A stretch of DNA of 64,000 nt from Streptomyces glomeratus (GTDB lineage: Bacteria; Actinomycetota; Actinomycetes; Streptomycetales; Streptomycetaceae), in contig NZ_JAKEEB010000025.1 in NCBI RefSeq assembly GCF_021462825.1, positions 1 through 64,000 on the forward strand, in the 5' to 3' direction. Shown here one piece after another: positions 1-8,010 of this stretch. Both the position numbers and the translations under genes were made by a program. Positions within the stretch are counted from its first letter, which is position 1. The number at the start of each line of letters is the position of its first letter. The notes beneath the pieces were generated by a model. That model saw only the letters and a program-made list of their open reading frames with translations, was not told the DNA's origin and did no database searches.

Positions 1-123
1 TCCCGCCCCCCCCCCCAAAAAAAACAACACCAACGGGGCCGCCGCGCCTTTTTTTAAAACCCCCCCCCCCGCGGTCCCCCCCCGGGGGGGGGGGGGCCCC
101 CCGGGCCCCCCCCACGCCGGCGC
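1..123. other. low-complexity homopolymer stretch, probable low-quality contig end
   Basis: This stretch consists of runs of C, A, T and G (C tracts of 10 or more, a T7 tract, a G13 tract) quite unlike the rest of the window. It ends exactly where normal coding sequence begins. Such runs are typical of unreliable base calls at a contig end, so no biology is assigned here. Confidence 0.7.
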
Positions 124-1809
124 TCAGCCGGTGAAGCCGGCGGTGGTGGACGTGAACTGCCAGGTGCTCTGGCTGATGCCGGAGCAGTTGCTCACCACGC
201 CGCCTCCCGGGCAGGGCCGGTCCCGGTTGACGGCCCAGAACGCGAGCCGGGCGATGTGGTGCGAGTTCGCCCAGTCGCGGATCTGGGTCCAGATCGCCGG
301 GGTGGTGTTCTCCTGCTGGTCGGACAGGCCGTTCATGCCGGAGATGCCGATGTGCGAGTAGGCCGTGGCGTCGTCCCAGCCGAAGGTCGACTTCAGCTTG
401 GCCTTCAGCCCTTCGGCCGCGTTCACCGTGTTGCCGTACATGTCCGAGCCGCCGCCGAAGTCGAACGGCATGATGGTGAACACGTCGATGCCGGCGCCGA
501 GCGACTGGGCCTGCTCGATGAGCCGGTTTCCGTAGTAGGTCGGGCCGGTCGTCGAGGTGCCGAAGGTGACGATGGTCTTCAGTCCGGGGTTGTTGGCCTT
601 GACCGTCTTCAGGGCGGTCAGGATCCTCGCCTGCACGGCCTCGTTCTCGAACTCGTCCGTGTTCTCGATGTCCATGTCGATCGCCTTCAGGGAGTAGGCG
701 TCGATCACCTTCTGCAGAGCCCCGGCGAGCGCGCTCGCGGAGGAGCAGTTGGCGCCGAGCTTGCTGCCCTGCCAGCCGCCGAAGGACGGGACGATGTCAC
801 CGCCCGCGGAGCGGATCTGGTTGATGGCGGTCTGGTCGACTCCGCCGGTCAGTGCGCGGTTGCCGTCCCAGGCGGGGGTGCAGCCGCCCGAGTCGAGTAC
901 GAACGCCATCGTGAACCACTTGATGCCGGTCGCGCTCATCACCGTGGTCGGGCTCGGCGGGTCGCCCCAGCCTTCGTACAGATACGGCGCCGCCTGCTTG
1001 AAGCCGGAGCCGCCGCCGCTGCCCGCGTCCGTCGTCACCGTCACGGAGTTGGAGGCCCCGGAGGTGTTCCCGGCCGCGTCCCGCGCCTTCACCGTGAAGG
1101 TGTAGCCGGTGCTGGGTGAGAGACCGCCGACCGTCGCGGACGTGCCGGAGACGCTCAGCACCTGGCCGGCGCCGCTGTAGATGTCGTACGCGGTCACGCC
1201 GACGTTGTCCGTCGAGGCGTTCCACTTCAGCGACACGCTCGAGGAGGTCTTGCCGGTGGAGGTCAGCCCGGTGGGCGTGGTCGGCGCCTGGGTGTCGGAG
1301 CCGCCACCGCCGCCGGGCCCGTCCAGGCTGAGGTCGTCGGCGTAGTACGTGCCCTGCGCGTACCAGCCGTGGACGTAGATCGTGGCGCTGGTCTGCGAGG
1401 CGCCCGTCGTGAAGGAGACGGTGAGTTGGCTGTACGCCGACGGGGACGTCGTCCAGGTCGAGGCGCCGCCGTTCACGCCGAGGTAGACGTAGCTGCCGCG
1501 GACCCAGCCGCCGAGGGTGTACGTCGTGTTCGGCTGGACCGAGACGGTCTGGGTGCACTGTGCGTTGTCGCTCGAACTGGCCGCGCCCGCGAGGGCCTTG
1601 GAGCCGCCGTGGACGGGGCTGGAGACGACCGAGCCGAGGTTGCCGGTGCAGGACCAGGGGGAGAGGCTGCCCGATTCGAAACCGGGGTTGGACAGGGTGT
1701 TGGCCGCCTGGGCGGTGCCGGGGAGGGCGACCGCCCCGCCCAGCGCCAGGGCGGCGGAGCCGACGAGGGCGAAGAAGGCACGTCTGGAACGTCTGAGGAG
1801 TGTGCGCAC
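124..1809 (-). CDS. secreted GH18 chitinase with N-terminal carbohydrate-binding module and FnIII domain
   Basis: 561 aa. GH18 enzymes hydrolyse beta-1,4-linked GlcNAc polymers, here outside the cell. A twin-Arg/basic N-terminus and hydrophobic core end in an AQA-type cleavage site near residue 34. A CBM16/CBM4_9-like beta domain follows (about 36-165), then a Gly linker, an FnIII domain (about 175-260), a Gly/Ser linker and the catalytic TIM barrel (about 270-561). The catalytic core AIDMDIE keeps the DxDxE residues, but the first Asp of the usual DxxDxDxE is replaced by Lys. The GTG start has AGGGAG just upstream. Two DasR-like palindromes lie 67-122 bp upstream, as is usual for Streptomyces chitin genes. 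Substrate preference cannot be told from sequence. Confidence 0.9.
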   Translation of the reverse strand: MRTLLRRSRRAFFALVGSAALALGGAVALPGTAQAANTLSNPGFESGSLSPWSCTGNLGSVVSSPVHGGSKALAGAASSSDNAQCTQTVSVQPNTTYTLGGWVRGSYVYLGVNGGASTWTTSPSAYSQLTVSFTTGASQTSATIYVHGWYAQGTYYADDLSLDGPGGGGGSDTQAPTTPTGLTSTGKTSSSVSLKWNASTDNVGVTAYDIYSGAGQVLSVSGTSATVGGLSPSTGYTFTVKARDAAGNTSGASNSVTVTTDAGSGGGSGFKQAAPYLYEGWGDPPSPTTVMSATGIKWFTMAFVLDSGGCTPAWDGNRALTGGVDQTAINQIRSAGGDIVPSFGGWQGSKLGANCSSASALAGALQKVIDAYSLKAIDMDIENTDEFENEAVQARILTALKTVKANNPGLKTIVTFGTSTTGPTYYGNRLIEQAQSLGAGIDVFTIMPFDFGGGSDMYGNTVNAAEGLKAKLKSTFGWDDATAYSHIGISGMNGLSDQQENTTPAIWTQIRDWANSHHIARLAFWAVNRDRPCPGGGVVSNCSGISQSTWQFTSTTAGFTG

Positions 1810-1875
1810 GTGATCTCCCTGAAGGCGAAGGGGGGTTCGGGAGTGCAGGGGAGGTGCGGAAGGGTGCGCAACCAA

Positions 1876-1891
1876 GTTGGTATGGACCAAT
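1876..1891. promoter_or_regulatory. DasR-like operator (dre), promoter-proximal
   Basis: TGGT-N4-ACCA palindrome (TGGTATGGACCA at 1878-1889) matching the dre core TGGTCTAGACCA at 10 of 12 positions. It lies 67 bp upstream of the chitinase GTG. DasR is the GlcNAc-responsive repressor of chitin genes in Streptomyces; binding here is inferred. Confidence 0.7.
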
Positions 1892-1915
1892 CCCGGTGTC
1901 AAGGGCTGGGCGGGA

Positions 1916-1931
1916 ATTGGTCCAGACCGGT
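1916..1931. promoter_or_regulatory. DasR-like operator (dre), distal copy
   Basis: ATTGGTCCAGACCGGT, a second dre-like palindrome exactly 40 bp (about four helical turns) from the first. The pair matches the paired 12-bp repeats known at Streptomyces chitinase promoters. Confidence 0.65.
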
Positions 1932-1954
1932 GTCCGTGGGAGAAGGGACGCCCC

Positions 1955-3082
1955 CTACAGGGGCAGGGCCTGCGCCGTGCCGACCTCGACCGAGCCGACC
2001 GGCGCCGCCGGCGCGACCGGCGCCTGCCCCGGCTCGCCGGCACACTGCTGCGGCAGCGAAACGGAGCGAACCGGCCGCGGCCCCGACACCACCGTGTAGT
2101 CGGTGCCCAGGAACGGTGGCACCACCTCGCCCGGATCTTCCCCGAGCGCCAACTGCACCGCCGCCCAGGGGGCATTGACGCCACACAGCGACAGCTGGTG
2201 CAGCCCGCCCGCCGGGCGCGTGTTGACATCGAGGAGCACCGGCTCGCCGCCGTACATCCGGAACTGGATGTTGGAGAGGTGGAGCAGCCCGAAGCCCTCC
2301 GCCAGGCGTCTGGCCGGCTGCAGCCACTGCTCGTGCAGCGTGAAGCCCCGGCGGCGGCCGTTCTTGGTGCGGCCCACCGCCATACGGATCCGATGGTCGG
2401 GTCCGGTCAGACAGTCGACCGACACCTCCGGCTGCTCCAGGCGTGGCATCACCAGCCAGTCGACGGGCTCCCCGGCCTCCCGCACCGCCCGGACGACCAG
2501 GTCCAGAGGCACATGAGGCCCCGGGAAACCGCTCAGATGCACCATCGAGAAGGGGGCACGCGTGATCACACGGAAGCCCACCCCGCCCGCACCCGACGCC
2601 GGCTTGAAACATGCCTTGTGGCCCCCGGCCTCCAACTCCTCGACGGCGGCGATCAGTTCGTCCTCGTTCGTGACCCGCCACCACGGCGGCACCGGGATGC
2701 CGATCGCCTGCACGGCCTGATATGCCGTCACCTTGTCCCGGAACACCGCGACGGCCTGCGCGGGCGGCGCCAGCAGCGCCGTACCGGCCGCCTCGAACTC
2801 GGCGCGGTGCTCGACGATCGCCTGCTGGTGCAGCCGGGGCACGAACACATCGATGCCGCGGCGCACGCACTGATCGAGGGCGTACTCCACGTACGCCGCC
2901 GGAGACAGGCCCTCCGGCTCGAGGTCGGCGGTGTCCGCCGCGGCCAGGACGGGCGAGTCGGGGTCGCCGTGCGTGGCGTGGATCTCGACGGCCCGGTCGC
3001 TGGGATTCCTCCGCAGCTGATCCATGAAGAACACGTTCTCCGCGTACGTGCGGTTGAGCCAGACGCGTACGCGAGAGACCAT
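1955..3082 (-). CDS. ATP-grasp superfamily protein
   Basis: 375 aa. ATP-grasp enzymes ligate a carboxylate to an amine or thiol through an acyl-phosphate. The N-terminal ~110 residues form a pre-grasp Rossmann-like region (VSRVRVWLNR, then the FVPRLHQQ segment). The nucleotide-binding part shows FKPASGAGGVGF (about residue 161), and the metal-binding end shows LLDVNTRPAGG (about 310). The last ~40 residues are Pro/Ala/Val-rich and look like a non-domain tail. The ATG start has an AAGGCGG ribosome site. It is transcribed away from the metallophosphoesterase-PPTase pair across a 338-bp promoter region. The substrate is unknown; no partner peptide gene is visible nearby. Confidence 0.75.
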   Translation of the reverse strand: MVSRVRVWLNRTYAENVFFMDQLRRNPSDRAVEIHATHGDPDSPVLAAADTADLEPEGLSPAAYVEYALDQCVRRGIDVFVPRLHQQAIVEHRAEFEAAGTALLAPPAQAVAVFRDKVTAYQAVQAIGIPVPPWWRVTNEDELIAAVEELEAGGHKACFKPASGAGGVGFRVITRAPFSMVHLSGFPGPHVPLDLVVRAVREAGEPVDWLVMPRLEQPEVSVDCLTGPDHRIRMAVGRTKNGRRRGFTLHEQWLQPARRLAEGFGLLHLSNIQFRMYGGEPVLLDVNTRPAGGLHQLSLCGVNAPWAAVQLALGEDPGEVVPPFLGTDYTVVSGPRPVRSVSLPQQCAGEPGQAPVAPAAPVGSVEVGTAQALPL

Positions 3083-3420
3083 GCAAGCCGCCTTTCAGGG
3101 TTCGCGGGCAGGGCGGAGCAGGCCGTGCCCGGCCAGGGGAGGGGGAGGTACACCGAACCGCCGTACGCGCAAAGGCGTCCGTGGCGGATGTGTTGGGCCG
3201 ATCATAGGGCCTCCCGGACCCTCCCCGGGCTACGTGCGTATTACGGATTCCCCCGCTTACCGGGGCCGGCGGAGACCGGCCGTTTCCCGGACGATCGGGC
3301 AGTGGACAGAAGGAAACCGGCCGTTTTCCGGGGCGCCCGGGCACCCCTCGCGGGTCGCTCTTGTCCGTCGGCGGCCCCATGTGTTCTTGTGGTCGTGTTC
3401 GGTTCTCGAAAGGGGCGAGG
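3083..3420. promoter_or_regulatory. divergent promoter region with two 16-bp direct repeats
   Basis: Gene-free 338 bp between the ATP-grasp and metallophosphoesterase genes. It holds ACCGGCCGTTTCCCGG (3275-3290) and ACCGGCCGTTTTCCGG (3316-3331), 41 bp apart (four helical turns). That spacing is suggestive of a shared operator. No convincing -35/-10 pair was picked. Confidence 0.45.
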
Positions 3421-4329
3421 GTGGAGTCGACGGACGGCCGTGGACAGCTGCTCGCCATCAGCGATCTGCACATCGGATATCCGGAGAACCGCGCTCTCGT
3501 CGAGCGCATGCGGCCCACCACGGACGAGGACTGGCTCCTCGTGGCCGGTGACGTGGCCGAGACCGTCGCCGACATCCGATGGGCCCTGGAACTGCTGGCC
3601 GGCCGCTTCCGCAAGGTGATCTGGGCACCGGGCAACCATGAGTTGTGGACCCACCACAGGGACACCGTGACCCTGCGGGGCGTCGAGCGCTACGCGCACC
3701 TGGTCGCCATGTGCCGGGAACTGGGGGTGACCACGCCCGAGGACCCCTACCCCGTCTGGGAGGGGCCGGGCGGCCCGGTTGCCGTGGCGCCGCTCTTCCT
3801 GCTCTACGACTACTCGTTCCTGCCGCAGGGCTGCACGACCAAGGAGCAGGGGCTTCAGTACGCGCACGGCACCGGGATCGTGTGCACCGACGAGTATCTG
3901 CTGCACCCCGACCCCTATCCGAGCCGCGAGGCCTGGTGCCACGCCCGGGTGGCCGAGACCGAACGCAGGCTCGGGGAGATCCCCGACGATCTTCCCACCG
4001 TGCTGGTGAACCACTACCCCCTGGATCGGCACCCCACCGACATCCTGCGTCATCCCGAGTTCGCCATGTGGTGCGGCACCCGGCTCACCGCCGAATGGCA
4101 CCGCCGTTTCCGGGTCGCCTGCATGGTCTACGGGCATCTGCACATTCCGCGCACCACCCACCACGACGGCGTTCGCTTCGAAGAGGTGTCGGTGGGCTAC
4201 CCCCGCGAATGGCGCCCCCGCGCGGCACCGCCCGGAAGGCTGCGCCGCATACTGCCGATGGAGGTCCCAGCAGGTGATCGAGGAGCTGCTCCCGGGGTCG
4301 GTCGCGGTCGTGGAGGCACACGGCCGTGA
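3421..4329 (+). CDS. calcineurin-like metallophosphoesterase
   Basis: 302 aa from a GTG start preceded by AAGGGGCGAGG; TTG 3361 and ATG 3379 upstream lack such a site. All metal-ligand blocks of the fold are visible in order: SDLH, AGDVAE, APGNHELW, VNHYP and YGHLHIP. It therefore probably hydrolyses a phosphoester using two metal ions in the cytoplasm. The 3' end overlaps the PPTase gene by 56 bp, so the two are co-transcribed and probably coupled. From memory, S. coelicolor has the same pair (SCO6672-SCO6673). The substrate is unknown; an acyl-carrier-protein phosphopantetheine role is an attractive but unproven guess from the pairing. Confidence 0.85.
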   Translation: MESTDGRGQLLAISDLHIGYPENRALVERMRPTTDEDWLLVAGDVAETVADIRWALELLAGRFRKVIWAPGNHELWTHHRDTVTLRGVERYAHLVAMCRELGVTTPEDPYPVWEGPGGPVAVAPLFLLYDYSFLPQGCTTKEQGLQYAHGTGIVCTDEYLLHPDPYPSREAWCHARVAETERRLGEIPDDLPTVLVNHYPLDRHPTDILRHPEFAMWCGTRLTAEWHRRFRVACMVYGHLHIPRTTHHDGVRFEEVSVGYPREWRPRAAPPGRLRRILPMEVPAGDRGAAPGVGRGRGGTRP

Positions 4330-4975
4330 CGCGCTCGGCGACGGCGTCCCCCTCTACCCGGAGGAGGAGGCGGTCGTGGCGCGGGCGGTCGAGAAGCGGC
4401 GCCGGGAGTTCCGGGCCGCACGGGCCTGCGCGCGGCAGGCCATGGAGAAGCTCGGAGTGCCACCGGGTCCCGTCCTGCCCGGCGAGCGCGGCGCACCGCG
4501 CTGGCCGGACGGGCTGATCGGCAGCATCACGCACTGCGAGGGCTACTGTGCCGCCGCGCTGGTGCACATCGGCGACCTGGTCTCGCTCGGCATCGACGCG
4601 GAACCGCACGACCGGCTGCCGGAGGGGGTCCTGGACGCGGTCGCGCTGCCCACCGAGCAGACGCGGCTGCGGGCCCTCGCCCACAGTCACCCGTCCGTCC
4701 ACTGGGACCGGCTGCTGTTCAGCGCCAAGGAGTCCGTCTACAAGGCGTGGTTCCCCCTGACCGGCAAGTGGCTCGACTTCCAGCAGGCCGACATAGAGAT
4801 CGACCCCGGGGCCGCCCCCGGTGTGCCGGGGCGCTTCCGGGCGCGGCTGCTGGTCCCGGGACCGGTGATCGACGGCCACCCGGTGGAGACGTTCGACGGC
4901 CGGTGGACGGCGGAGCGGGGGCTGGCCGCAACGGCCATCGCCGTACCCCGCCCCCAGGGCGCCGGGCACGTCTGA
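4274..4975 (+). CDS. 4'-phosphopantetheinyl transferase, Sfp/EntD type
   Basis: 233 aa from GTG. It transfers phosphopantetheine from CoA to a Ser of carrier proteins of PKS, NRPS or fatty acid synthesis. The diagnostic blocks are present: GSITHCEGYCAAA (about 80), GIDAEPHDRLPEGV (about 106, Mg-binding Asp and Glu) and FSAKESVYKAW (about 150, Glu and Lys of the second metal/CoA site). The length is normal for the EntD-like group. It begins inside the 3' end of the metallophosphoesterase gene and is followed by a hairpin terminator. Which carrier proteins it serves cannot be read here, since no PKS or NRPS lies in the window. Confidence 0.9.
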   Translation: MIEELLPGSVAVVEAHGRDALGDGVPLYPEEEAVVARAVEKRRREFRAARACARQAMEKLGVPPGPVLPGERGAPRWPDGLIGSITHCEGYCAAALVHIGDLVSLGIDAEPHDRLPEGVLDAVALPTEQTRLRALAHSHPSVHWDRLLFSAKESVYKAWFPLTGKWLDFQQADIEIDPGAAPGVPGRFRARLLVPGPVIDGHPVETFDGRWTAERGLAATAIAVPRPQGAGHV

Positions 4976-5056
4976 GCGCCGGGCCCTGTCGTCAGACTCC
5001 CGCCTGCCCCGCGACGCCATGCACGCTCCCCCACTCTCGGCTCCACTCGAGCGGGA

Positions 5057-5080
5057 GGGCCCCACGCCGCCGCGGGGCCC
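5057..5080. terminator. hairpin between convergent PPTase and YbdK-type genes
   Basis: Stem GGGCCCC (5057-5063) with GGGGCCC (5074-5080) and a 10-nt loop, between the two convergent stop codons. There is no T tract, as is common in Streptomyces. Confidence 0.5.
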
Positions 5081-5118
5081 CACCCTCCGGGCGGACGACG
5101 GGAGTTCGACGTCCGGAC

Positions 5119-6213
5119 CTAGGGCGCGACCAGGGCGTCCACGATCATGGCGGTGACGGCTTCCAGGCCCCCGGCGGCCAGCGCCGTGCGCTGGAGCTCC
5201 GCGCCCGTGCCCCGCTCCAGCAGGCGCCGGACCAGCGACGTCACCTCCCGGGTATCCCCGTACGCCTCCAGGGCGGGCTCGATGTGCTCCAGGAGTCCGT
5301 ACACCACTTCGCCGGCACGGTGGCGCCCGCCGCCGATGTCGATCAGATCCCCGCTCAGCCCGTAGCGGGCGGCCTGCCACATCGCCGCCTGCAGGAACTC
5401 CATGTCGCCCTCGGGCGCCGAGCCGCACGCCGCGGCATCGCGCATGGCGGTGTCGGCGAGGGCGCGGATCAGCCCCGCGAACATCACGGCGTCGTCCGCG
5501 CGCAGCTGGACGTCCAGGCAGCGGACCTCCACCGTGGGGTAGTGGTCGGACAGCCGGGCCTGCCAGTACAGCTGCCCGGTGTCGCCGATCACCCCCGCCG
5601 ACAGCAGCCGTCGCACCCGCCGCTCGTAGTCCGCCTCGTCGGCGAAGTACGGGGGGACGCCACTGACCGGCCAGCGGTCGAAGATGAGAGTGCGCCAGCT
5701 CGCGAATCCCGTGTCGTGCCCCTCCCACAGCGGGGAGTTCGCCGACATCGCCGTCAGCGTCGGCAGCCACATACGGATGCGGTTGAGCACCTCGACGCCC
5801 GCCTGCCGGCCGGGCACGGCGACATGCACATGCATGCCGTTGACCATCTGCTCGGCCACCAGCTGGGGGGCCTGCCGCTGAATCTCCCGGTAGCGGGCCT
5901 TGTCGGTGACAGGTGCCGGCAGGCCCTCCGCCAGCGGCGGCGTACCGCTGGCCACGAGCCGGCAGCCGCATGCCTCCGCCGCCCCCGCCACGGCATGCCG
6001 CAGACGCAGCAGATGCCCGCCGACCTCCTCCAGCGTGGCGCACACCGGGGTGGCCACCTCGACCTGCGCCTGCAGAAGCTCCGGCTGAACCTCGTCGTCG
6101 GCGACGAACGGCGCGAGACCGGCCGCGGCCCGCACCTTCTCTCCGCGCGCCGCCAGCCGACAGGTGCCCGGATCGATCAGCAGGTACTCCTCTTCCACAC
6201 CGACCGTTGTCAT
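5119..6213 (-). CDS. carboxylate-amine ligase, YbdK/GCS2 family
   Basis: 364 aa from the ATG at TTVGVEEEYLLID, preceded by GGAAGG; an upstream ATG at 6291 would add 26 Gly/Ala-rich residues without a ribosome site. The GCS2 family makes gamma-glutamyl amide bonds; E. coli YbdK has weak glutamate-cysteine ligase activity. Family marks are the acidic VGVEEEY opening, NGMHVHVAVPG (about residue 125) and PTVEVRCLDVQ (about 225). Actinomycetes use mycothiol, so glutathione synthesis is unlikely and the true amine acceptor is open. The gene is followed in the same direction, 162 bp upstream, by the decarboxylase-fold gene. Confidence 0.8.
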   Translation of the reverse strand: MTTVGVEEEYLLIDPGTCRLAARGEKVRAAAGLAPFVADDEVQPELLQAQVEVATPVCATLEEVGGHLLRLRHAVAGAAEACGCRLVASGTPPLAEGLPAPVTDKARYREIQRQAPQLVAEQMVNGMHVHVAVPGRQAGVEVLNRIRMWLPTLTAMSANSPLWEGHDTGFASWRTLIFDRWPVSGVPPYFADEADYERRVRRLLSAGVIGDTGQLYWQARLSDHYPTVEVRCLDVQLRADDAVMFAGLIRALADTAMRDAAACGSAPEGDMEFLQAAMWQAARYGLSGDLIDIGGGRHRAGEVVYGLLEHIEPALEAYGDTREVTSLVRRLLERGTGAELQRTALAAGGLEAVTAMIVDALVAP

Positions 6214-6375
6214 GGCCGACCCTTCCCTCCCCGCGCCGCCGCGACCCGCCCCCGCGGAGGGCGGGCCCGCCGCTGTCAGGACGCGCGCCACGCCCGCCGC
6301 CGCCCCGTTCGACCCAGGGGATGCGGAGAACAGGTTCCGCGAGCAGGCCCGCCCAAACGGGGCCCCACGACGCCG

Positions 6376-7839
6376 TCAGCGCGTCGCCACCACACGCAGC
6401 GTCTCCAGCGTGGGATCCGCCGCGTCGGGGATCAGCACGCCGTGGGCGACACCGCTGCGCAGATAGTCGAGGACCTCCATGGTGATCACTTCCCCGGGGG
6501 CCACCACGGGGACGCCCGGCGGGTACGGGCTGATCGTCTCGGCGGCGATCCGTCCTGCCGCCCGCTCGGCGGGCACGTTCTCGGCCGGTCCGAAGAACGC
6601 CTTGCGCGGCGTGATGGCCTGCTCCAGTTCCAGCACCGAGGGCTCCGGCAGGTGCACCGGCGTCTGCCGCTCGATACCGTCGGCGTTCTCGGCCAGCGCG
6701 CGCAGGGCGTCCAGCAGGATCTTCTCGGTCTCGTCGTCGTCGGCGTGTGTGATCGAGGCGCTGATGCGGCAGCTGTCCGAGCCGCCGACATCGACGTGAC
6801 GGTGGGCACGCAGCCACTCGGCGGCCTGCATTCCGCTCACGCCGAGCTCCCGCACATCGATCACGATCTTCAGAGGGTCGAACTCGGCGGCGAGCCCCGC
6901 CTCGACGACCTCGGAGCCCATGGGCCGCAGACCCGGCAGCTCACCGGCCACGGCCCGGATCCGCTCCGCGCGGTGCAGCGCGGACTCCAGAAGTCCGTGT
7001 CCCTGCTCGACCATCTGGCGTCGCCAGCCGTCGAGGGTGGCGTACACCAGGGACGAGGCACTGGTGGTGCCGAGGAGGTCCTCCCGCTGCTTGAGGACGT
7101 CCGGCGACACCCGGTCGTACTGGAGATGGAAGACGGAACTCTGCTCGACGGCCGCGCCCATCTTGTGGACGCTGGTCACCACCAGGTCGGCTTCGGCGTC
7201 CATGCCCCAGGAGGGAAGAGCGGGGTGGAACGGAAGGTGGGCGCCCCAGGCCTCGTCCACGATCAGCGGGACGTCGAAGGCGTGACACACCCGGGCCACG
7301 CCCCGGATGTCCGCGCAGGTGCCCCAGTCGGTCGGCGTGATCAGCAGCATGCCCTTGGCATCCGGGTGCTCCTCGAGACGACGGCGTACGTCGTCCGGCT
7401 CCGGCGGGTGGGCGAGGTGCCGCTCCGTGTCGAACTTCGGATGCACCCAGATCGGCACCACCCCGTTGACCACGAGGGCCGCGACCACGGACTTGTGGGC
7501 GTTGCGCGACACCAGCAGCTTCTCGCCGGGGCCGGCCACGGAGATCATGGCGGTCTTCACCGAGAGGGAACTGCCGCAGGTGGAGAAGAACGCCCGATCG
7601 GCGCCGACCGCGTCCGCCATCAGTTCCTGCGCCTGGGCGAGCACGCCCTGCGACTGGCGGCGGTCGTCCAGTCCGTTGAGGGACAGCACGTCCGAACGGA
7701 AGACGTCGAGCCCCACGATGTCCGCGACCCGCGGATCGGCCCCACGGCCCTGCTTGTGGCCCGGAGGACCGTAGGCCACGTCCCCTCGGCGCCGGAACTC
7801 CTGCAGCGCCTCCAGTACGGGAACCCGTGAGTGATCCAT
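6376..7839 (-). CDS. PLP-dependent Orn/Lys/Arg decarboxylase-family protein
   Basis: 487 aa with a good GAAGGGAAG ribosome site before ATG. It is a fold-type I PLP enzyme of the SpeA/Ldc group that decarboxylates basic amino acids to polyamines in the cytoplasm. Visible marks are the opening YGPPGHKQGRGAD, the cofactor-stacking FSTCGSSLSVKTA, NAHKSV, IVDEAWGAHLPF (PLP-pyridine Asp) and the Schiff-base Lys in VTSVHKMGAAVEQSS (about residue 220). The C-terminal domain SPYPPGVPVVAPGE is typical of the family. At 487 aa it lacks the N-terminal wing domain of the large enterobacterial enzymes, as do other short Gram-positive members. The substrate is not decided. Confidence 0.85.
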   Translation of the reverse strand: MDHSRVPVLEALQEFRRRGDVAYGPPGHKQGRGADPRVADIVGLDVFRSDVLSLNGLDDRRQSQGVLAQAQELMADAVGADRAFFSTCGSSLSVKTAMISVAGPGEKLLVSRNAHKSVVAALVVNGVVPIWVHPKFDTERHLAHPPEPDDVRRRLEEHPDAKGMLLITPTDWGTCADIRGVARVCHAFDVPLIVDEAWGAHLPFHPALPSWGMDAEADLVVTSVHKMGAAVEQSSVFHLQYDRVSPDVLKQREDLLGTTSASSLVYATLDGWRRQMVEQGHGLLESALHRAERIRAVAGELPGLRPMGSEVVEAGLAAEFDPLKIVIDVRELGVSGMQAAEWLRAHRHVDVGGSDSCRISASITHADDDETEKILLDALRALAENADGIERQTPVHLPEPSVLELEQAITPRKAFFGPAENVPAERAAGRIAAETISPYPPGVPVVAPGEVITMEVLDYLRSGVAHGVLIPDAADPTLETLRVVATR

Positions 7840-8010
7840 CTGCTTCCCTTCAGGTCGGCGTTCGAGCCGTCGTCCCGGGTCCGCTCCGGCGGCCCGTCCC
7901 GGCGGCCGTCGGGTTCCACCGGCGGGACATTCGAAACTCCGGGGTGTCGCGGTCCCGGACGGTGGAACCCGCGCTCACGGGGCACCGCACCCGGAGGCTG
8001 AGGAGGCCAT

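Noticed and set aside
1899..3665. 588-residue minus-strand frame across the ATP-grasp gene
   Set aside because: Shadow frame; composition is Arg/Gly/Ala-rich without motifs, whereas the 375-residue frame has ATP-grasp blocks.
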